NCBI RefSeq assembly: GCF_014287435.1
Contig: NZ_JACOPG010000005.1
Location: 1 to 64,000 of the forward strand
Direction: 5' to 3'
From: Roseburia lenta
GTDB taxonomy: Bacteria > Bacillota > Clostridia > Lachnospirales > Lachnospiraceae
DNA: 64,000 bases
Within the stretch, counting starts at the first letter, position 1. Each line of letters starts with the position of its first letter. Below the pieces are notes generated by a model, which saw only the letters and a list, made by a program, of their open reading frames with translations, was not told where the DNA came from and ran no database searches. Shown in pieces: positions 26,677 through 36,813 of the stretch. Both the position numbers and the translations under genes were made by a program.

Positions 26677-26712
26677 CTTTTATCAAACGAAGGAAACGAG
26701 GAGTGATAAAAG
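26677..26712 (+). promoter_or_regulatory. Hairpin embracing the motA ribosome site
   Basis: The perfect 9-bp arms CTTTTATCA (26677-26685) and TGATAAAAG (26704-26712) enclose the purine-rich ribosome site GAAGGAAACGAGGAG, and the motA ATG follows immediately. It may display or control access to the site. Confidence 0.45.
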
Positions 26713-27513
26713 ATGAAACTGAACAAGGCTGGAATGATGGGATTTTTCTTATGCTTTATGGCGATCATTTTTGGCGTGGCAACCAACGGTGGACTTTCTA
26801 CGATCGTGCAGTATCTGCACTTGCCATCCTTTATTTTGACGGCGGGCGGTGCCTTGTGTGCGGTGCTTACGACGGCTGATTCCTTTGAAGATTTTGCCTA
26901 TGGGGCAAAAGGTATCTTGGTTGCATTTCAAAATAAGGAAGAAGATGCCGGACAGCTGACAAAAACGATCTTGCAAATGTCCGACACCGCGCGAAAAGAA
27001 GGTCTGCTGGCATTAGAGGAGACAACGCATGATCTGGGCAATCCCTATCTGGAAAAAGGTATTCGCCTGGTCGTGGATGGCTCCGACCCGGAATTGGTCA
27101 GAGATATTATGGAAGCGGAACTGACCCACACCTATGAATGTAACAAAAAACGTGTGAAGTTCTGGGAGGATTTTGGCGCCTATGCTCCGGCATGGGGCAT
27201 GGTCGGCACCCTGATTGGGCTGATCAATATGATGAAGACCATGGGATCGGACTCTTCGGCAATCGGTTCCGGTATGTCACTGGCACTGATCACGACCCTG
27301 TATGGCTCCATCATTGCCAACTGGATCTGTATTCCCATTGCACGCAAGCTGGAAAAGAGCGGAGCGGCAGAAGCACTTTCCATGGAACTGGTAGTCGAGG
27401 GCGTCTTGTCGATCCAGGCAGGGGAAAACTCCCGCATCATCAAAGAAAAACTTTCCGCCATTGTGGAAAATGATGTCATGGACAAGGCGGAGGAAGCCGG
27501 GGCTATGGGATGA
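26713..27513 (+). CDS. motA: Flagellar stator protein MotA
   Basis: Inner-membrane proton- or sodium-channel subunit that, with MotB, drives flagellar rotation. The 266 residues show four membrane segments (about 5-22, 33-52, 148-170, 184-205), the cytoplasmic loop with the ARKEGLLALEE motif that contacts FliG, and the late APAWGMVGTLIGLI helix. The usual partner motB does not follow; the next gene is maf. Either motB is elsewhere or this is a lone stator-like protein. A hairpin encloses the ribosome site. Confidence 0.85.
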   Translation: MKLNKAGMMGFFLCFMAIIFGVATNGGLSTIVQYLHLPSFILTAGGALCAVLTTADSFEDFAYGAKGILVAFQNKEEDAGQLTKTILQMSDTARKEGLLALEETTHDLGNPYLEKGIRLVVDGSDPELVRDIMEAELTHTYECNKKRVKFWEDFGAYAPAWGMVGTLIGLINMMKTMGSDSSAIGSGMSLALITTLYGSIIANWICIPIARKLEKSGAAEALSMELVVEGVLSIQAGENSRIIKEKLSAIVENDVMDKAEEAGAMG

Positions 27514-27580
27514 TTGCAAAATGCCATCTTGTCCGCTATGATATTCTTATATTAGGAAAAATAAGGATAGGAAATAGACA

Positions 27581-28210
27581 ATGAAACTGATTTTAGCATC
27601 GGCATCGCCGAGAAGAAAAGAATTATTGGAACAGATCGGACTGGAGTTTGAGGTTCGTACCAGTGGAGCCGAGGAGTTCACGACGGCAAGTCAGCCGGGG
27701 CAGATCGGACAGGAATTATCCGAGATCAAGGCGCAGGCTGTCTGGGATACTTTGACAGATGCAGAAAAAGAAGACGCCGTGGTGATCGGAGCGGACACCA
27801 TCGTATGCGTCCGCCAGTCTGCTGACAGCAAGCAGTTGGAACAAGGACAGGAAGAAAAATTCTTTGTTTTGGGCAAACCAAAGGACGAGGCGGATGCCGC
27901 GCGTATGCTGCATCTTTTATCCGGTCGCGTTCATCAGGTCTTTACTGGGGTGACGATCTTATCTAAAGAAGGGAAAAAGACCTTTTACGAGTGCACGGAT
28001 GTGCATGTCGCCAAACTCTCCGATCAGGAAATCGCGGATTATATTGCCACAAAAGATCCGATGGATAAGGCGGGAGCCTATGGCATACAGGGCATATTTG
28101 CAAGACATATCACAGGAATCGAAGGCGATTACAATAATGTTGTGGGACTGCCGGTGGCGTCAGTCTATCATGAGTTAAAGCCATTTTTGATGGAACGAAA
28201 ATCATATTAG
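27581..28210 (+). CDS. maf: Maf family nucleoside triphosphate pyrophosphatase
   Basis: House-cleaning enzyme that hydrolyses non-canonical or selected nucleoside triphosphates to monophosphates; it was named for its effect on septum formation. The 209 residues hold ILASASPRRKELLEQIG at the N-terminus, VIGADTIV with the metal aspartate, and DKAGAYGIQG near residue 170. The middle has a small extra loop (about residues 80-90, rich in Q/E). It lies between motA and the HD gene and is likely transcribed with others of this rightward block. Confidence 0.9.
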   Translation: MKLILASASPRRKELLEQIGLEFEVRTSGAEEFTTASQPGQIGQELSEIKAQAVWDTLTDAEKEDAVVIGADTIVCVRQSADSKQLEQGQEEKFFVLGKPKDEADAARMLHLLSGRVHQVFTGVTILSKEGKKTFYECTDVHVAKLSDQEIADYIATKDPMDKAGAYGIQGIFARHITGIEGDYNNVVGLPVASVYHELKPFLMERKSY

Positions 28211-28368
28211 TTTTATAGGATATTTTGGCACATTTTTACATAGGATATATGATAGAATATATCTCAAAATGAAGAGTGCCGCGAAGAAGAAAAATCTGAC
28301 ACATTGCGGTGAGGTTTTTCTTTTTTTGTGTAAAAGAAAGGCACAGTATAAAAGAGGACGGATAAGCA

Positions 28369-28911
28369 ATGCAGGACTATATTACAACATACACAAAGAA
28401 ACATTTTACCATTATGGAGCCTGAGATGGCGGACATTGATATCAATGACATCGCCCATGCGCTTTCTCTGATGACACGCGCCAATGGGCATTTCAGCCAG
28501 TTCTATTCGGTGGGACAGCACTCGGTCGGATGTGCTTATGAGGCGTTGGAGCGCGGCTACAGCGCGCGGGTAGTTTTGGGCTGTCTGCTCCATGATGGCA
28601 GTGAGGCTTATATGGCTGACATCACCAGACCCCTCAAGCAGCACATGAGTGCCTATCTTGTGGCAGAGGAAAAACTGCAAAATATGATCTTTGAAAAGTT
28701 TTTGGGGCAGTGTCCGTCAGAGGAAGAAATGGCACAGATCAAGTCGGTGGATGATGCCATGCTTTTCCATGAGTTTAAATGTTTTATGAATGAGGAACTG
28801 GATATCCCGGAGCATGAGATCTTGACCAGACCGGCTTTTAGTACCAAGCCGTTTGAAGATGTAGAAGAAGACTTTCTTTTGATGTTCCACAAGATCAGCG
28901 CCCTGCTGTAG
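28369..28911 (+). CDS. HD-domain phosphohydrolase
   Basis: 180-residue metal-dependent phosphohydrolase of the HD superfamily, close in layout to YfbR-type 5'-nucleotidases. Metal ligands are visible: H in QFYSVGQHSV, HD in LLHDGSEAY, and a later D in KSVDDAM. It probably cleaves deoxynucleoside monophosphates or a similar small substrate. It sits before dgt, also a nucleotide phosphohydrolase, with a nucleotide-cleaning theme shared by maf. Confidence 0.75.
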   Translation: MQDYITTYTKKHFTIMEPEMADIDINDIAHALSLMTRANGHFSQFYSVGQHSVGCAYEALERGYSARVVLGCLLHDGSEAYMADITRPLKQHMSAYLVAEEKLQNMIFEKFLGQCPSEEEMAQIKSVDDAMLFHEFKCFMNEELDIPEHEILTRPAFSTKPFEDVEEDFLLMFHKISALL

Positions 28912-28994
28912 TATCCCTCAAAAAAATAAAGGAAAATGTCCTTTGGCGCGTAAGAAAGAATAAGAGAGTGTTTATTTTTTGAAAGGACATGACT

Positions 28995-30047
28995 ATGACC
29001 ATAAGAGAAACCATTGAGGATATGGAGCGTGAAACACTCAGTCCTTATGCAACCTTGAGTGAAAATTCAAGGGGGCGTGATCGGGAGGAACCACAGTGTG
29101 ACATTCGTCCGGTCTTTCAAAGAGACCGCGACCGTATCTTACATTGCAAGTCTTTCCGTCGTTTGAAAAATAAGACTCAGGTTTTTCTGACCCCAAAGGG
29201 CGACCATTACCGCACGCGTATGTCGCATACGCTTGAGGTATCGCAGAATGCCAGGACTATCGGCAAGGCACTCCGCTTAAACGAAGATCTGGTGGAGGCG
29301 ATCGCACTGGGACACGATCTGGGACACACACCGTTTGGACACGCGGGAGAGCGGACGCTCAACGAACTGTGTCAGGGCGGTTTTGTACATAGCGAGCAGA
29401 GCGTGCGTATTGTAGAGCATCTGGAAAAAGACGGCGAGGGACTCAACCTCACATGGGAAGTGCGCGACGGCATCCGCAATCACCAGACCAGCACCATCCC
29501 GGCGACACCGGAGGGCAAGATCGTCCGTTTATCCGATAAGATCGCCTATATCAACCATGATATTGACGATGCTATCCGCGGATTGATCCTGACCGAGGAT
29601 GATATTCCAAAGGAACTGCGCAATACTCTAGGACATACGACAAGAGAACGACTGGATAATCTGATTCATGATGTGATCATGAGCAGTCTGCACAACATTG
29701 ACATCATGGACAAAGAATGTCGCAATGACTTAGAGCCGATCGCTATGTCTGCGGAAATGGAACAGGCAATGTACGATCTGCGCAAGTTCATGTTTTCCAA
29801 TGTATATCAGAACCCGGTCGCAAAGGCAGAGGAAGTCAAAGCCCAGCGTATGCTGAGCCAGTTGTTTGAATATTACATGGAACATATAGACCAACTGCCA
29901 ATGAAATATACGCGCATGATCGAGGAAGGGCATGAGGCAAAAGACCGTGTGGTCTGCGATTATATTGCCGGTATGACGGATCAGTATGCCGTTACCAAGT
30001 TCAACGAATTTTTCATGCCGCTATCATGGCAAGTAGACGGATACTAA
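28995..30047 (+). CDS. dgt: Deoxyguanosinetriphosphate triphosphohydrolase-like protein
   Basis: HD-domain enzyme that removes triphosphate from dGTP or other dNTPs. The 350 residues contain RRLKNKTQVFLTPKGDHYRTRMSHTLEVSQ, the HD pair in GHDLGHTPFGHAGE and a further metal aspartate in LSDKIAYINHDIDDA, all conserved in the family. The second ATG (28995) is preferred over the one at 28989 because of the spacing to GAAAGGA. It stands directly before dnaG with 18 bases between, a neighbourhood common in Clostridia. Confidence 0.9.
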   Translation: MTIRETIEDMERETLSPYATLSENSRGRDREEPQCDIRPVFQRDRDRILHCKSFRRLKNKTQVFLTPKGDHYRTRMSHTLEVSQNARTIGKALRLNEDLVEAIALGHDLGHTPFGHAGERTLNELCQGGFVHSEQSVRIVEHLEKDGEGLNLTWEVRDGIRNHQTSTIPATPEGKIVRLSDKIAYINHDIDDAIRGLILTEDDIPKELRNTLGHTTRERLDNLIHDVIMSSLHNIDIMDKECRNDLEPIAMSAEMEQAMYDLRKFMFSNVYQNPVAKAEEVKAQRMLSQLFEYYMEHIDQLPMKYTRMIEEGHEAKDRVVCDYIAGMTDQYAVTKFNEFFMPLSWQVDGY

Positions 30048-30065
30048 TGGAAAAGAGGCAAAACT

Positions 30066-31853
30066 ATGCCATATTATGATAACGATACCATCGAGGAAGT
30101 GCGTTCCCGCAATGACATCGTCGATGTGATATCACAATATGTTCATTTACAAAAAAAAGGCTCGTCCTATTTTGGACTCTGTCCTTTTCATAGTGAAAAA
30201 ACAGGTTCTTTTTCCGTCACGCCGTCCAAGCAGATGTATTATTGCTTCGGCTGTGGCGCAGGAGGCAATGTTTTTACCTTTTTGATGGAGTATGAAAATT
30301 TCACCTTCTCGGAGGCAATGGAGGCACTGGCAGACCGCGCCGGGATCGAACTCCCCAAGCAGGAGATGACTTCCGAGGCCAGGCGGGAAGCGGATAAGCG
30401 AAACATCCTCTTTGAGATCAACAAGGAGGCAGCCAAATACTTTTACAGTCTGCTCCGCAGCGAAAAAGGAAAATTAGCCTACCAATATTTTACCAAAAGA
30501 GAATTGTCCCCGGAGACCATGCAAAAGTTTGGTCTGGGCTATTCCGACAAATACAGCAATGACCTATACCAGTATCTGCGCAAAAAGGGCTACACAGATG
30601 AAGTCCTAAAGGACAGCGGACTGGTGACCATAGACGAGGCAAGGGGAGCACATGACAAGTTCTGGAACCGTGCCATGTTCCCCATCATGGATGCCAACAA
30701 TAAGGTGGTGGCATTCGGCGGGCGTGTCATGGGCGATGGAGAGCCCAAATACTTAAACTCCCCGGAGACCATGATCTTTAACAAGAGCCGGACTCTTTAC
30801 GGTCTGCAACTGGCAAGGCGGACGAAAAAAGATCAGTTCATCCTTTGTGAGGGTTATATGGACGTGATTGCCCTGCATCAGGCGGGCTTTGACAATGCGA
30901 TCGCTTCCCTTGGAACGGCTCTGACCAGTGGACATGCCAACATGATCAAGCGGTACGGCAAGGATGTCTATCTAAGTTACGACTCCGATGGCGCGGGAAC
31001 CAAGGCAGCCCTGCGTGCTATCCCGATCTTAAAAGAAGCCGGAATCACCTGTAAGGTTATCAACATGAAACCGCACAAAGATCCGGATGAGTTTATCAAA
31101 GCCTTAGGGGCGGAGGAGTATCAGCACAGGATCGATGAAGCAGAGAATAGTTTCCTTTTTACCATCCGTATTTTGGAGCGAGACTATGACATGAGCGACC
31201 CGGAGAGCAAGTCAGCCTTTTACTATGAGGTGGCAAAGCGGATCTTGGAATTCCCGGAAGAACTGGAACGCAACAATTATATCGAAGCGATCGCCAGCCG
31301 CTATCAGGTTGGTTTTGACAATATGCGCCAGATGGTCAATCATCTGGGAACCAAAGGCGGGATCATCAGTGAGCGTGAGCCGCAGCGGCTCAAGTCCGGT
31401 GTACAAAAGAAAAAGACCAGAGAGGACGGCATGATGCAGTCACAGCGTCTGCTTCTGACATGGCTGGTCGAACGGCCGCAGATCTATGCAGCCATCCGGG
31501 ATTATATCGAACCGGCGGATTTTACCGAGGGCATTTATGAGACAGTGGCACGGGAACTCTTTACCCAGTTTGCAGAGGGGGGAGAACTCAATCCGGCGCG
31601 TATCGTGAGCCTCTTTTCCGATGAGGAGAGCCAGAGGCAGGTGGCAGAGATCTTTAACACAAATGTGCAGGGGATGGAAACCGATGCCGACTGGGAAAAG
31701 GCCATCCGCGAGACGCTGGTGCGGATCAAGCAGAACAGCATGGAGCAGAGGCGGCGCAATTTAGACCCTACCGATATGAATGGTCTGAAACAGATCATAG
31801 ACGATAAACGCAGACTCCAGGAGATGGAGAAATTGCATATTTCCTTTAAATAA
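30066..31853 (+). CDS. dnaG: DNA primase
   Basis: Makes RNA primers for DNA replication. 595 residues in order: CHC2 zinc-binding domain ([13 protein letters not shown]...YYCFGCG, about 38-64), RNA polymerase core with TOPRIM motifs ([15 protein letters not shown] near 258 and [12 protein letters not shown] near 305), and the C-terminal DnaB-interaction region (about 450-595). All catalytic acids of the TOPRIM fold are seen. Part of the macromolecular-synthesis block with rpoD. Confidence 0.96.
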   Translation: MPYYDNDTIEEVRSRNDIVDVISQYVHLQKKGSSYFGLCPFHSEKTGSFSVTPSKQMYYCFGCGAGGNVFTFLMEYENFTFSEAMEALADRAGIELPKQEMTSEARREADKRNILFEINKEAAKYFYSLLRSEKGKLAYQYFTKRELSPETMQKFGLGYSDKYSNDLYQYLRKKGYTDEVLKDSGLVTIDEARGAHDKFWNRAMFPIMDANNKVVAFGGRVMGDGEPKYLNSPETMIFNKSRTLYGLQLARRTKKDQFILCEGYMDVIALHQAGFDNAIASLGTALTSGHANMIKRYGKDVYLSYDSDGAGTKAALRAIPILKEAGITCKVINMKPHKDPDEFIKALGAEEYQHRIDEAENSFLFTIRILERDYDMSDPESKSAFYYEVAKRILEFPEELERNNYIEAIASRYQVGFDNMRQMVNHLGTKGGIISEREPQRLKSGVQKKKTREDGMMQSQRLLLTWLVERPQIYAAIRDYIEPADFTEGIYETVARELFTQFAEGGELNPARIVSLFSDEESQRQVAEIFNTNVQGMETDADWEKAIRETLVRIKQNSMEQRRRNLDPTDMNGLKQIIDDKRRLQEMEKLHISFK

Positions 31854-31882
31854 GGGCAAAATACATGAGAGAGGATGTAGAA

Positions 31883-33148
31883 ATGGCGAAAAAAAGCGAA
31901 AGCACAGTAGAAACACAAGAAGTGGTAGAAGAAAGCGTAAAGACAGAGGAAAAAGCAGAAACAAAGTCCGGCGCAAAGAAGACTACCGCCAAGAAAACGA
32001 CTGCAAAAAAGAGCAGTAAAAAGACAGAAAATGCTGAAAATGCAAAAGAGGATGAAACCAAAAAGGCAGAATTTCAGAAGAAGTTGGGCGAGTTATTGGA
32101 ACTTGCCAAAGACAGAAAGAATGTCCTTGAGTATCAGGAGATCAGTGATTATTTCAAAGATATGCAGTTGTTGCCGGATCAGTTCGAGGCAATTTTGGAT
32201 TTCCTTGAGAAAAACAACATTGATGTCTTGCGTTTACAGGATAATGATGACGACATCATCTTGGATGATGACGATGATGTGGAAGTAGAAAAGATCGACC
32301 TTTCCGTACCGGACGGCATCAGCACAGAGGATCCGGTGCGTATGTACTTAAAGGAGATCGGTAAAGTACCGCTTCTTACCGCAGAGGAAGAGATCGAACT
32401 TGCAAAGCGTATGGAACTGGGCGATCAGGAGGCAAAGAAGCGTCTGGCTGAGGCAAACCTTCGTCTGGTTGTTTCCATCGCAAAGCGTTATGTAGGACGT
32501 GGTATGCTTTTCCTTGATCTGATCCAGGAAGGTAACCTCGGTCTGATCAAAGCCGTAGAAAAGTTTGACTATCGTAAGGGTTACAAGTTTTCAACCTATG
32601 CAACATGGTGGATCCGTCAGGCGATCACAAGAGCCATTGCCGATCAGGCAAGAACCATCCGTATCCCAGTGCATATGGTCGAAACCATCAACAAACTTAT
32701 CCGCGTTTCCAGACAACTCTTGCAGGAGTTGGGACGTGAACCTACCCCGGAAGAGATCGCAGCAGAGATGGATATGCCGGTCGAGCGTGTGCGTGAGATC
32801 TTAAAGATCTCTCAGGAACCGGTTTCTTTGGAGACCCCGATCGGTGAGGAAGAAGACTCTCATCTGGGAGACTTCATTCAGGACGACAATGTACCGGTAC
32901 CTGCGGATGCAGCGACCTTTACCTTATTAAAAGAACAGTTGGAAGAAGTGCTTGGTACACTGACCGAGCGTGAGCAGAAGGTTCTGATCCTTCGTTTCGG
33001 CCTTGAGGATGGCAGAGCCAGAACACTGGAAGAAGTTGGTAAGGAATTTAACGTTACCCGTGAGCGTATCCGTCAGATCGAGGCAAAGGCTTTGCGTAAA
33101 CTGCGTCATCCAAGCCGCAGCCGCAAGTTAAAGGATTACTTAGAGTAA
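31883..33148 (+). CDS. rpoD: Primary sigma factor RpoD/SigA
   Basis: Housekeeping sigma-70 factor that directs RNA polymerase to promoters with TTGACA/TATAAT. In the ~421-residue product there is an N-terminal Lys/Ala-rich tail ([17 protein letters not shown], about 30-50), region 1.1 (about 55-130), an acidic run of eight aspartates or so, then regions 1.2-2.4 ([36 protein letters not shown]), 3 and 4 ([20 protein letters not shown]). The ATG at 31883 is chosen for its AGAGGA site; the ATG at 31865 is also possible. Its TAA overlaps the start of trmK by one base. Confidence 0.96.
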   Translation: MAKKSESTVETQEVVEESVKTEEKAETKSGAKKTTAKKTTAKKSSKKTENAENAKEDETKKAEFQKKLGELLELAKDRKNVLEYQEISDYFKDMQLLPDQFEAILDFLEKNNIDVLRLQDNDDDIILDDDDDVEVEKIDLSVPDGISTEDPVRMYLKEIGKVPLLTAEEEIELAKRMELGDQEAKKRLAEANLRLVVSIAKRYVGRGMLFLDLIQEGNLGLIKAVEKFDYRKGYKFSTYATWWIRQAITRAIADQARTIRIPVHMVETINKLIRVSRQLLQELGREPTPEEIAAEMDMPVERVREILKISQEPVSLETPIGEEEDSHLGDFIQDDNVPVPADAATFTLLKEQLEEVLGTLTEREQKVLILRFGLEDGRARTLEEVGKEFNVTRERIRQIEAKALRKLRHPSRSRKLKDYLE

Positions 33149-33855
33149 TGGCGGTACGTTTATCAAAACGCATGGAGGCATTGGCACACCTGGTCACACC
33201 GGGCAGCCGGCTTTGCGATGTGGGATGCGATCACGGCTATCTGCCCATCTATCTGGTGCAGGAGCAGATCATTCCGTCAGCCATCGCTATGGATATCGGG
33301 GAAGGACCGCTTTTAGCGGCAAAGACCCATATAGCGGAAGTGGGCTTGGAGGATAAGATTCAGACGCGCCGTTCGGATGGACTGGCTGCCGCCAGTGCAG
33401 AAGAAATCGATACCGTACTGATCGCCGGTATGGGCGGAGGTATCGTCATACATATTTTGACTGAGGGAAGAAAGGTCGCGCAAAGTGTCAAAGACTTGAT
33501 CTTGCAGCCCCAGTCAGAACTGAAAGAAGTGCGCCGCTTTTTGTGTAATGAGGGCTATGAGATCGTGGATGAGGACATGGTCTTGGAAGATGGCAAATAT
33601 TATCCTATGATGAAAGTCAGATATGTGCCGGAGACCAAAGCCCGCAGGCAGAGCGTAGCAGAGCATGATTTCCTCTTTGGACCTATGCTTTTGCAAAAAA
33701 AGCACCCGGTCTTACATGCTTATCTGCTCCGGGAGGAGCGGATCCAAAAAGAGGTCTTGGAGCGTCTGGCAGGACAAAAGCAGACACCGGCGATCGAAAA
33801 GAGGACGCAGGAAGTGCAGGCATATTTGCAGGAGATACAAAAGTGTCTGTGGTAA
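33148..33855 (+). CDS. trmK: tRNA (adenine-22-N1)-methyltransferase
   Basis: Class I SAM methyltransferase that methylates N1 of A22 in tRNA. 235 residues, with RMEALAHLV at the start, the SAM motif LCDVGCDHGYLPIYLV (about 21-36), the MDIGEGPLLAA acid motif and the NPPY-like-position motif GMGGGIVIHIL, plus a helical C-terminus. The start codon shares one base with the rpoD stop, and no ribosome site of its own is visible apart from one inside rpoD, so translation is probably coupled. Confidence 0.87.
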   Translation: MAVRLSKRMEALAHLVTPGSRLCDVGCDHGYLPIYLVQEQIIPSAIAMDIGEGPLLAAKTHIAEVGLEDKIQTRRSDGLAAASAEEIDTVLIAGMGGGIVIHILTEGRKVAQSVKDLILQPQSELKEVRRFLCNEGYEIVDEDMVLEDGKYYPMMKVRYVPETKARRQSVAEHDFLFGPMLLQKKHPVLHAYLLREERIQKEVLERLAGQKQTPAIEKRTQEVQAYLQEIQKCLW

Positions 33856-33882
33856 ACAGAAGAAATAAGAGGTGATCTTGCG

Positions 33883-34665
33883 ATGAGAGTGATGGATCTG
33901 ACAGAGCGGATCGAAAAAGAGATCCCGCGCGAGCAGGCGCTGGATTGGGACAATGTAGGACTTTTGGTCGGAGATAAGGAACAGGAAATCCACAAGGGCT
34001 ATGTGGCACTGGATCTGACCGATGCAGTCCTAGAACACGCGATAGATTGTGGGGCAGACATGATCCTGACCCACCATCCGCTGATCTTTGGCGGCATCAA
34101 GCGTGTGAATGCAGATGATTTTATCGGCAGGCGGATCCTGGCACTGGCACAGCACGGCATTGCTTATTATGCCATGCATACCAATTTTGATGTCTGTGTC
34201 ATGGGTCAGATCGCGGCAGAGCAGTTAGGGCTTATGGATATCGAGGCTTTGGAAGTCACCTCGCCGGAGGATGGCAGGGGCATCGGTTGTCTGGGCAAAT
34301 TGACGCAGGCGGTCAGTCTTTATGATCTGGCAGAGCGTGTGCGGGATGCCTTTGGACTCTCCCATGTCAAGGTCTTTGGCGATAAGGATCGGATGGTGCA
34401 GAGTATCGCCATGTGTCCGGGTTCCGGCAAGAGTGAGATCGGTCTGGCAATAGAAAAAGGAGCAGATGCCTACATTACCGGGGATATCGACCATCATTCC
34501 GGGATCGATGCCGTGGCAGACGGACTTTCTATCATTGATGCCGGACATTATGGGATCGAGCACATTTACATGGAATATATGAAGAACTGGCTTGCAAAGG
34601 AGGCGGCAGAATTAGAGGTCGTCACAGAGCCTTTTGCAGAGCCTTTTTGGATCGTTACGAGGTGA
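33883..34665 (+). CDS. Nif3-like dinuclear metal center protein
   Basis: 260-residue member of the DUF34/Nif3 family, which forms hexameric rings with a two-metal site. Visible metal motifs are ILTHHPLIF (histidine pair), MHTNFDV and a late DAGHYGIEH. The molecular role of the family is not settled; GTP cyclohydrolase-like and tRNA-related activities have been proposed. It commonly follows trmK in Firmicutes, as here. Confidence 0.85.
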   Translation: MRVMDLTERIEKEIPREQALDWDNVGLLVGDKEQEIHKGYVALDLTDAVLEHAIDCGADMILTHHPLIFGGIKRVNADDFIGRRILALAQHGIAYYAMHTNFDVCVMGQIAAEQLGLMDIEALEVTSPEDGRGIGCLGKLTQAVSLYDLAERVRDAFGLSHVKVFGDKDRMVQSIAMCPGSGKSEIGLAIEKGADAYITGDIDHHSGIDAVADGLSIIDAGHYGIEHIYMEYMKNWLAKEAAELEVVTEPFAEPFWIVTR

Positions 34666-34670
34666 GAGAT

Positions 34671-36326
34671 ATGCAGGAAATCAATGTATGCGTGCAGGGA
34701 AAAACTTACCAATATGAAAAAGGCACGACTTTTTTACACTTGGCGCAGGCGTGGCAGGATCAGTATGAGGATGCGATCATCCTGGCTGTCTTTAACAACA
34801 AGTTGATCGAACTGGGACAGGTCATACCGGGGGATGGCGACATTGCTTTTCTTACGACCAAGGATAAGAATGGCAGACGCGCCTATCGCAGAAGCGTTGT
34901 CTTTTTGATGCAGCGTGCCTTGCAGCAGCTGTATCCGGATGGGACAGAAATTTTGCATGTGGAACATTCTCTGGGAGCAGGCTATTATTGCCGGATGGAG
35001 GGCAGGAAGGTCATAGACTCTGCATGGCTGGAGAATTTGAAAAAGGAAATGCTTGCCCTGGTAGAAAAAAATCTTACGATCGAAAAAAAGACCATGAAGA
35101 CCGAGGATGCCAGAAAACTTTTTGCCAAGTGCGGTATGCAGGATAAGGAACGCCTGATGCATTATCGCTCCAGTTCCAACTGCAATGTCTATGAATTAGA
35201 TGGCTGTCTGGATTATTTTTACGGCTACATGGCACCAAATACCGGCATGTTGTCCTACTTTGCCCTTTATCCTTACGAGGAAGGCTTTATTTTGCAGTTC
35301 CCGGACAAGGTGACGACCGAGGTCGCTCCTTTTGCTCCGGCAAACAAACTCTTTCATGTCATGCAGGCATCCGAGCAGTGGGGCGCAGATATGGGGATTC
35401 CTACCGTTGGCGCTTTAAACGATGCTGTCTGTGCAGGAAAGACCAGAGAAATCATCCTGTCGCAGGAAGCCTACATGGAACGTCGCATCGGTGCGCTGGC
35501 AGAGCGTATCGTGGCAGACCCTGACAAAAAGTTTGTCATGATCGCCGGTCCGTCATCTTCCGGTAAGACGACCTTTTCCCACCGTCTGTCGGCACAACTG
35601 CGTGCCCTTGGTGTGACACCGCATCCGATTCCACTGGATGACTACTATCTGGATCGGGATCAGATTCCTTTGGATGAGTTCGGGCAAAAGGATTTTGAGT
35701 GCATTGAGGGCTTGGATGTGGGACAGTTCAATGAGGACATGGTGCGCCTTTTAAAGGGGGAGCGTGTGCTTCTGCCGACCTTTAATTTCAAGACCGGCAA
35801 GCGTGAATACAAGGATCACTATATGCAGTTGGGCAAACGCGATATCCTTGTGATCGAGGGCATCCATGGACTGAACGAAAAGATGTCCGGATCTTTGCCG
35901 AAAGAGAGCAAGTTCAAGATCTACATAAGTGCCTTGACCCAGTTAAATATCGACGAGCACAACCCGCTCTCGACGACCGACGGCAGATTGATCCGCCGTA
36001 TCGTAAGGGATGCCAGAACCAGAGGCACCAGCGCAAAAGAGACCATTGCTATGTGGGATTCTGTGCGCCGTGGTGAGGAAAAGAACATTTTTCCATTCCA
36101 GGAACAGGCAGATGAGATGTTCAATTCCGCGCTCATCTATGAGATGGCAGTGTTAAAGATCTATGCCATGCCGCAGCTTTTGGCGATCGATCAAGACTGC
36201 CCGGAATATGCCGAGGCAAAGCGCCTGATCAAATTGCTGGATTATTTTCTGGGGATGCCAGCGGACGATATCTGCAACAATTCCTTAGTGCGGGAATTTA
36301 TCGGTGGAAGTTGTTTTAACGTTTAA
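34671..36326 (+). CDS. TGS-domain nucleoside (uridine) kinase
   Basis: 551-residue two-part protein. Residues 1-~180 resemble the TGS and second additional domain of threonyl-tRNA synthetase (VQGKTYQYEKGTTFLHLA; HSLGAGYYC). Residues ~285-500 form a phosphoribulokinase/uridine-kinase domain with Walker A GPSSSGKTT starting at G293 and PLDDYYLDRDQIP as the substrate motif. It probably phosphorylates a nucleoside; the tRNA-synthetase-like front may bind a small ligand or RNA. The ATG at 34671 follows GAGGTGAGAG; it starts six bases after the Nif3-like stop. Confidence 0.85.
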   Translation: MQEINVCVQGKTYQYEKGTTFLHLAQAWQDQYEDAIILAVFNNKLIELGQVIPGDGDIAFLTTKDKNGRRAYRRSVVFLMQRALQQLYPDGTEILHVEHSLGAGYYCRMEGRKVIDSAWLENLKKEMLALVEKNLTIEKKTMKTEDARKLFAKCGMQDKERLMHYRSSSNCNVYELDGCLDYFYGYMAPNTGMLSYFALYPYEEGFILQFPDKVTTEVAPFAPANKLFHVMQASEQWGADMGIPTVGALNDAVCAGKTREIILSQEAYMERRIGALAERIVADPDKKFVMIAGPSSSGKTTFSHRLSAQLRALGVTPHPIPLDDYYLDRDQIPLDEFGQKDFECIEGLDVGQFNEDMVRLLKGERVLLPTFNFKTGKREYKDHYMQLGKRDILVIEGIHGLNEKMSGSLPKESKFKIYISALTQLNIDEHNPLSTTDGRLIRRIVRDARTRGTSAKETIAMWDSVRRGEEKNIFPFQEQADEMFNSALIYEMAVLKIYAMPQLLAIDQDCPEYAEAKRLIKLLDYFLGMPADDICNNSLVREFIGGSCFNV

Positions 36327-36353
36327 AATAAGATATACTAATTTCATAAAAAA

Positions 36354-36699
36354 GAAGTAAGATAAGTAATCGCGGCTGCAAATGCCGAAAGGCAGCAGGT
36401 GAGGAAAGTCCGGGCTTCACAGGGCAGGATGCCGGATAACGTCCGGTGGAGGTGACTCCAAGGAAAGTGCAACAGAAATATACCGCTGCGGGATTTCCCG
36501 TCAGTAAGGGTGGAAAGGTGGTGTAAGAGACCACCGCTTTGCTGGTAACAGCAAGGGTCCCTGTAAACCCCATCCGAAGCAAGACCGAATGGAAACGTAT
36601 GTGGCCCGCTAGTTTCAGGTTGGTCGCTTGAGGCGATTGGCGACAGTCGTCCTAGATAGATGATTACTCCAGACATAACCCGGCTCATCGTCTTGCTTC
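36354..36699 (+). ncRNA. rnpB: RNase P RNA
   Basis: Catalytic RNA that trims the 5' leader of precursor tRNAs. Found by the conserved GAGGAAAGTCCGGGC near the 5' end and its partner ATAACCCGGCT near the 3' end (P4 core), plus GACCGAATGGAAACGTATG. Helix P1 is formed by GAAGTAAGAT (from 36354) and GTCTTGCTTC (to 36699). A run of six T follows, ending transcription. Length about 346. Confidence 0.95.
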
Positions 36700-36813
36700 T
36701 TTTTTGTTATTTATAAGAGATTACATTTGGGGATTGAGATAATTCCCATTCATGTGTATAATTTCAATATATTATTGTGTAGTTTTTACATTCTTGTAGG
36801 ATTGAGGGGTACT

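Noticed and set aside
36344..36688. Open frames on the minus strand over rnpB
   Set aside because: The conserved RNase P RNA core explains this stretch.
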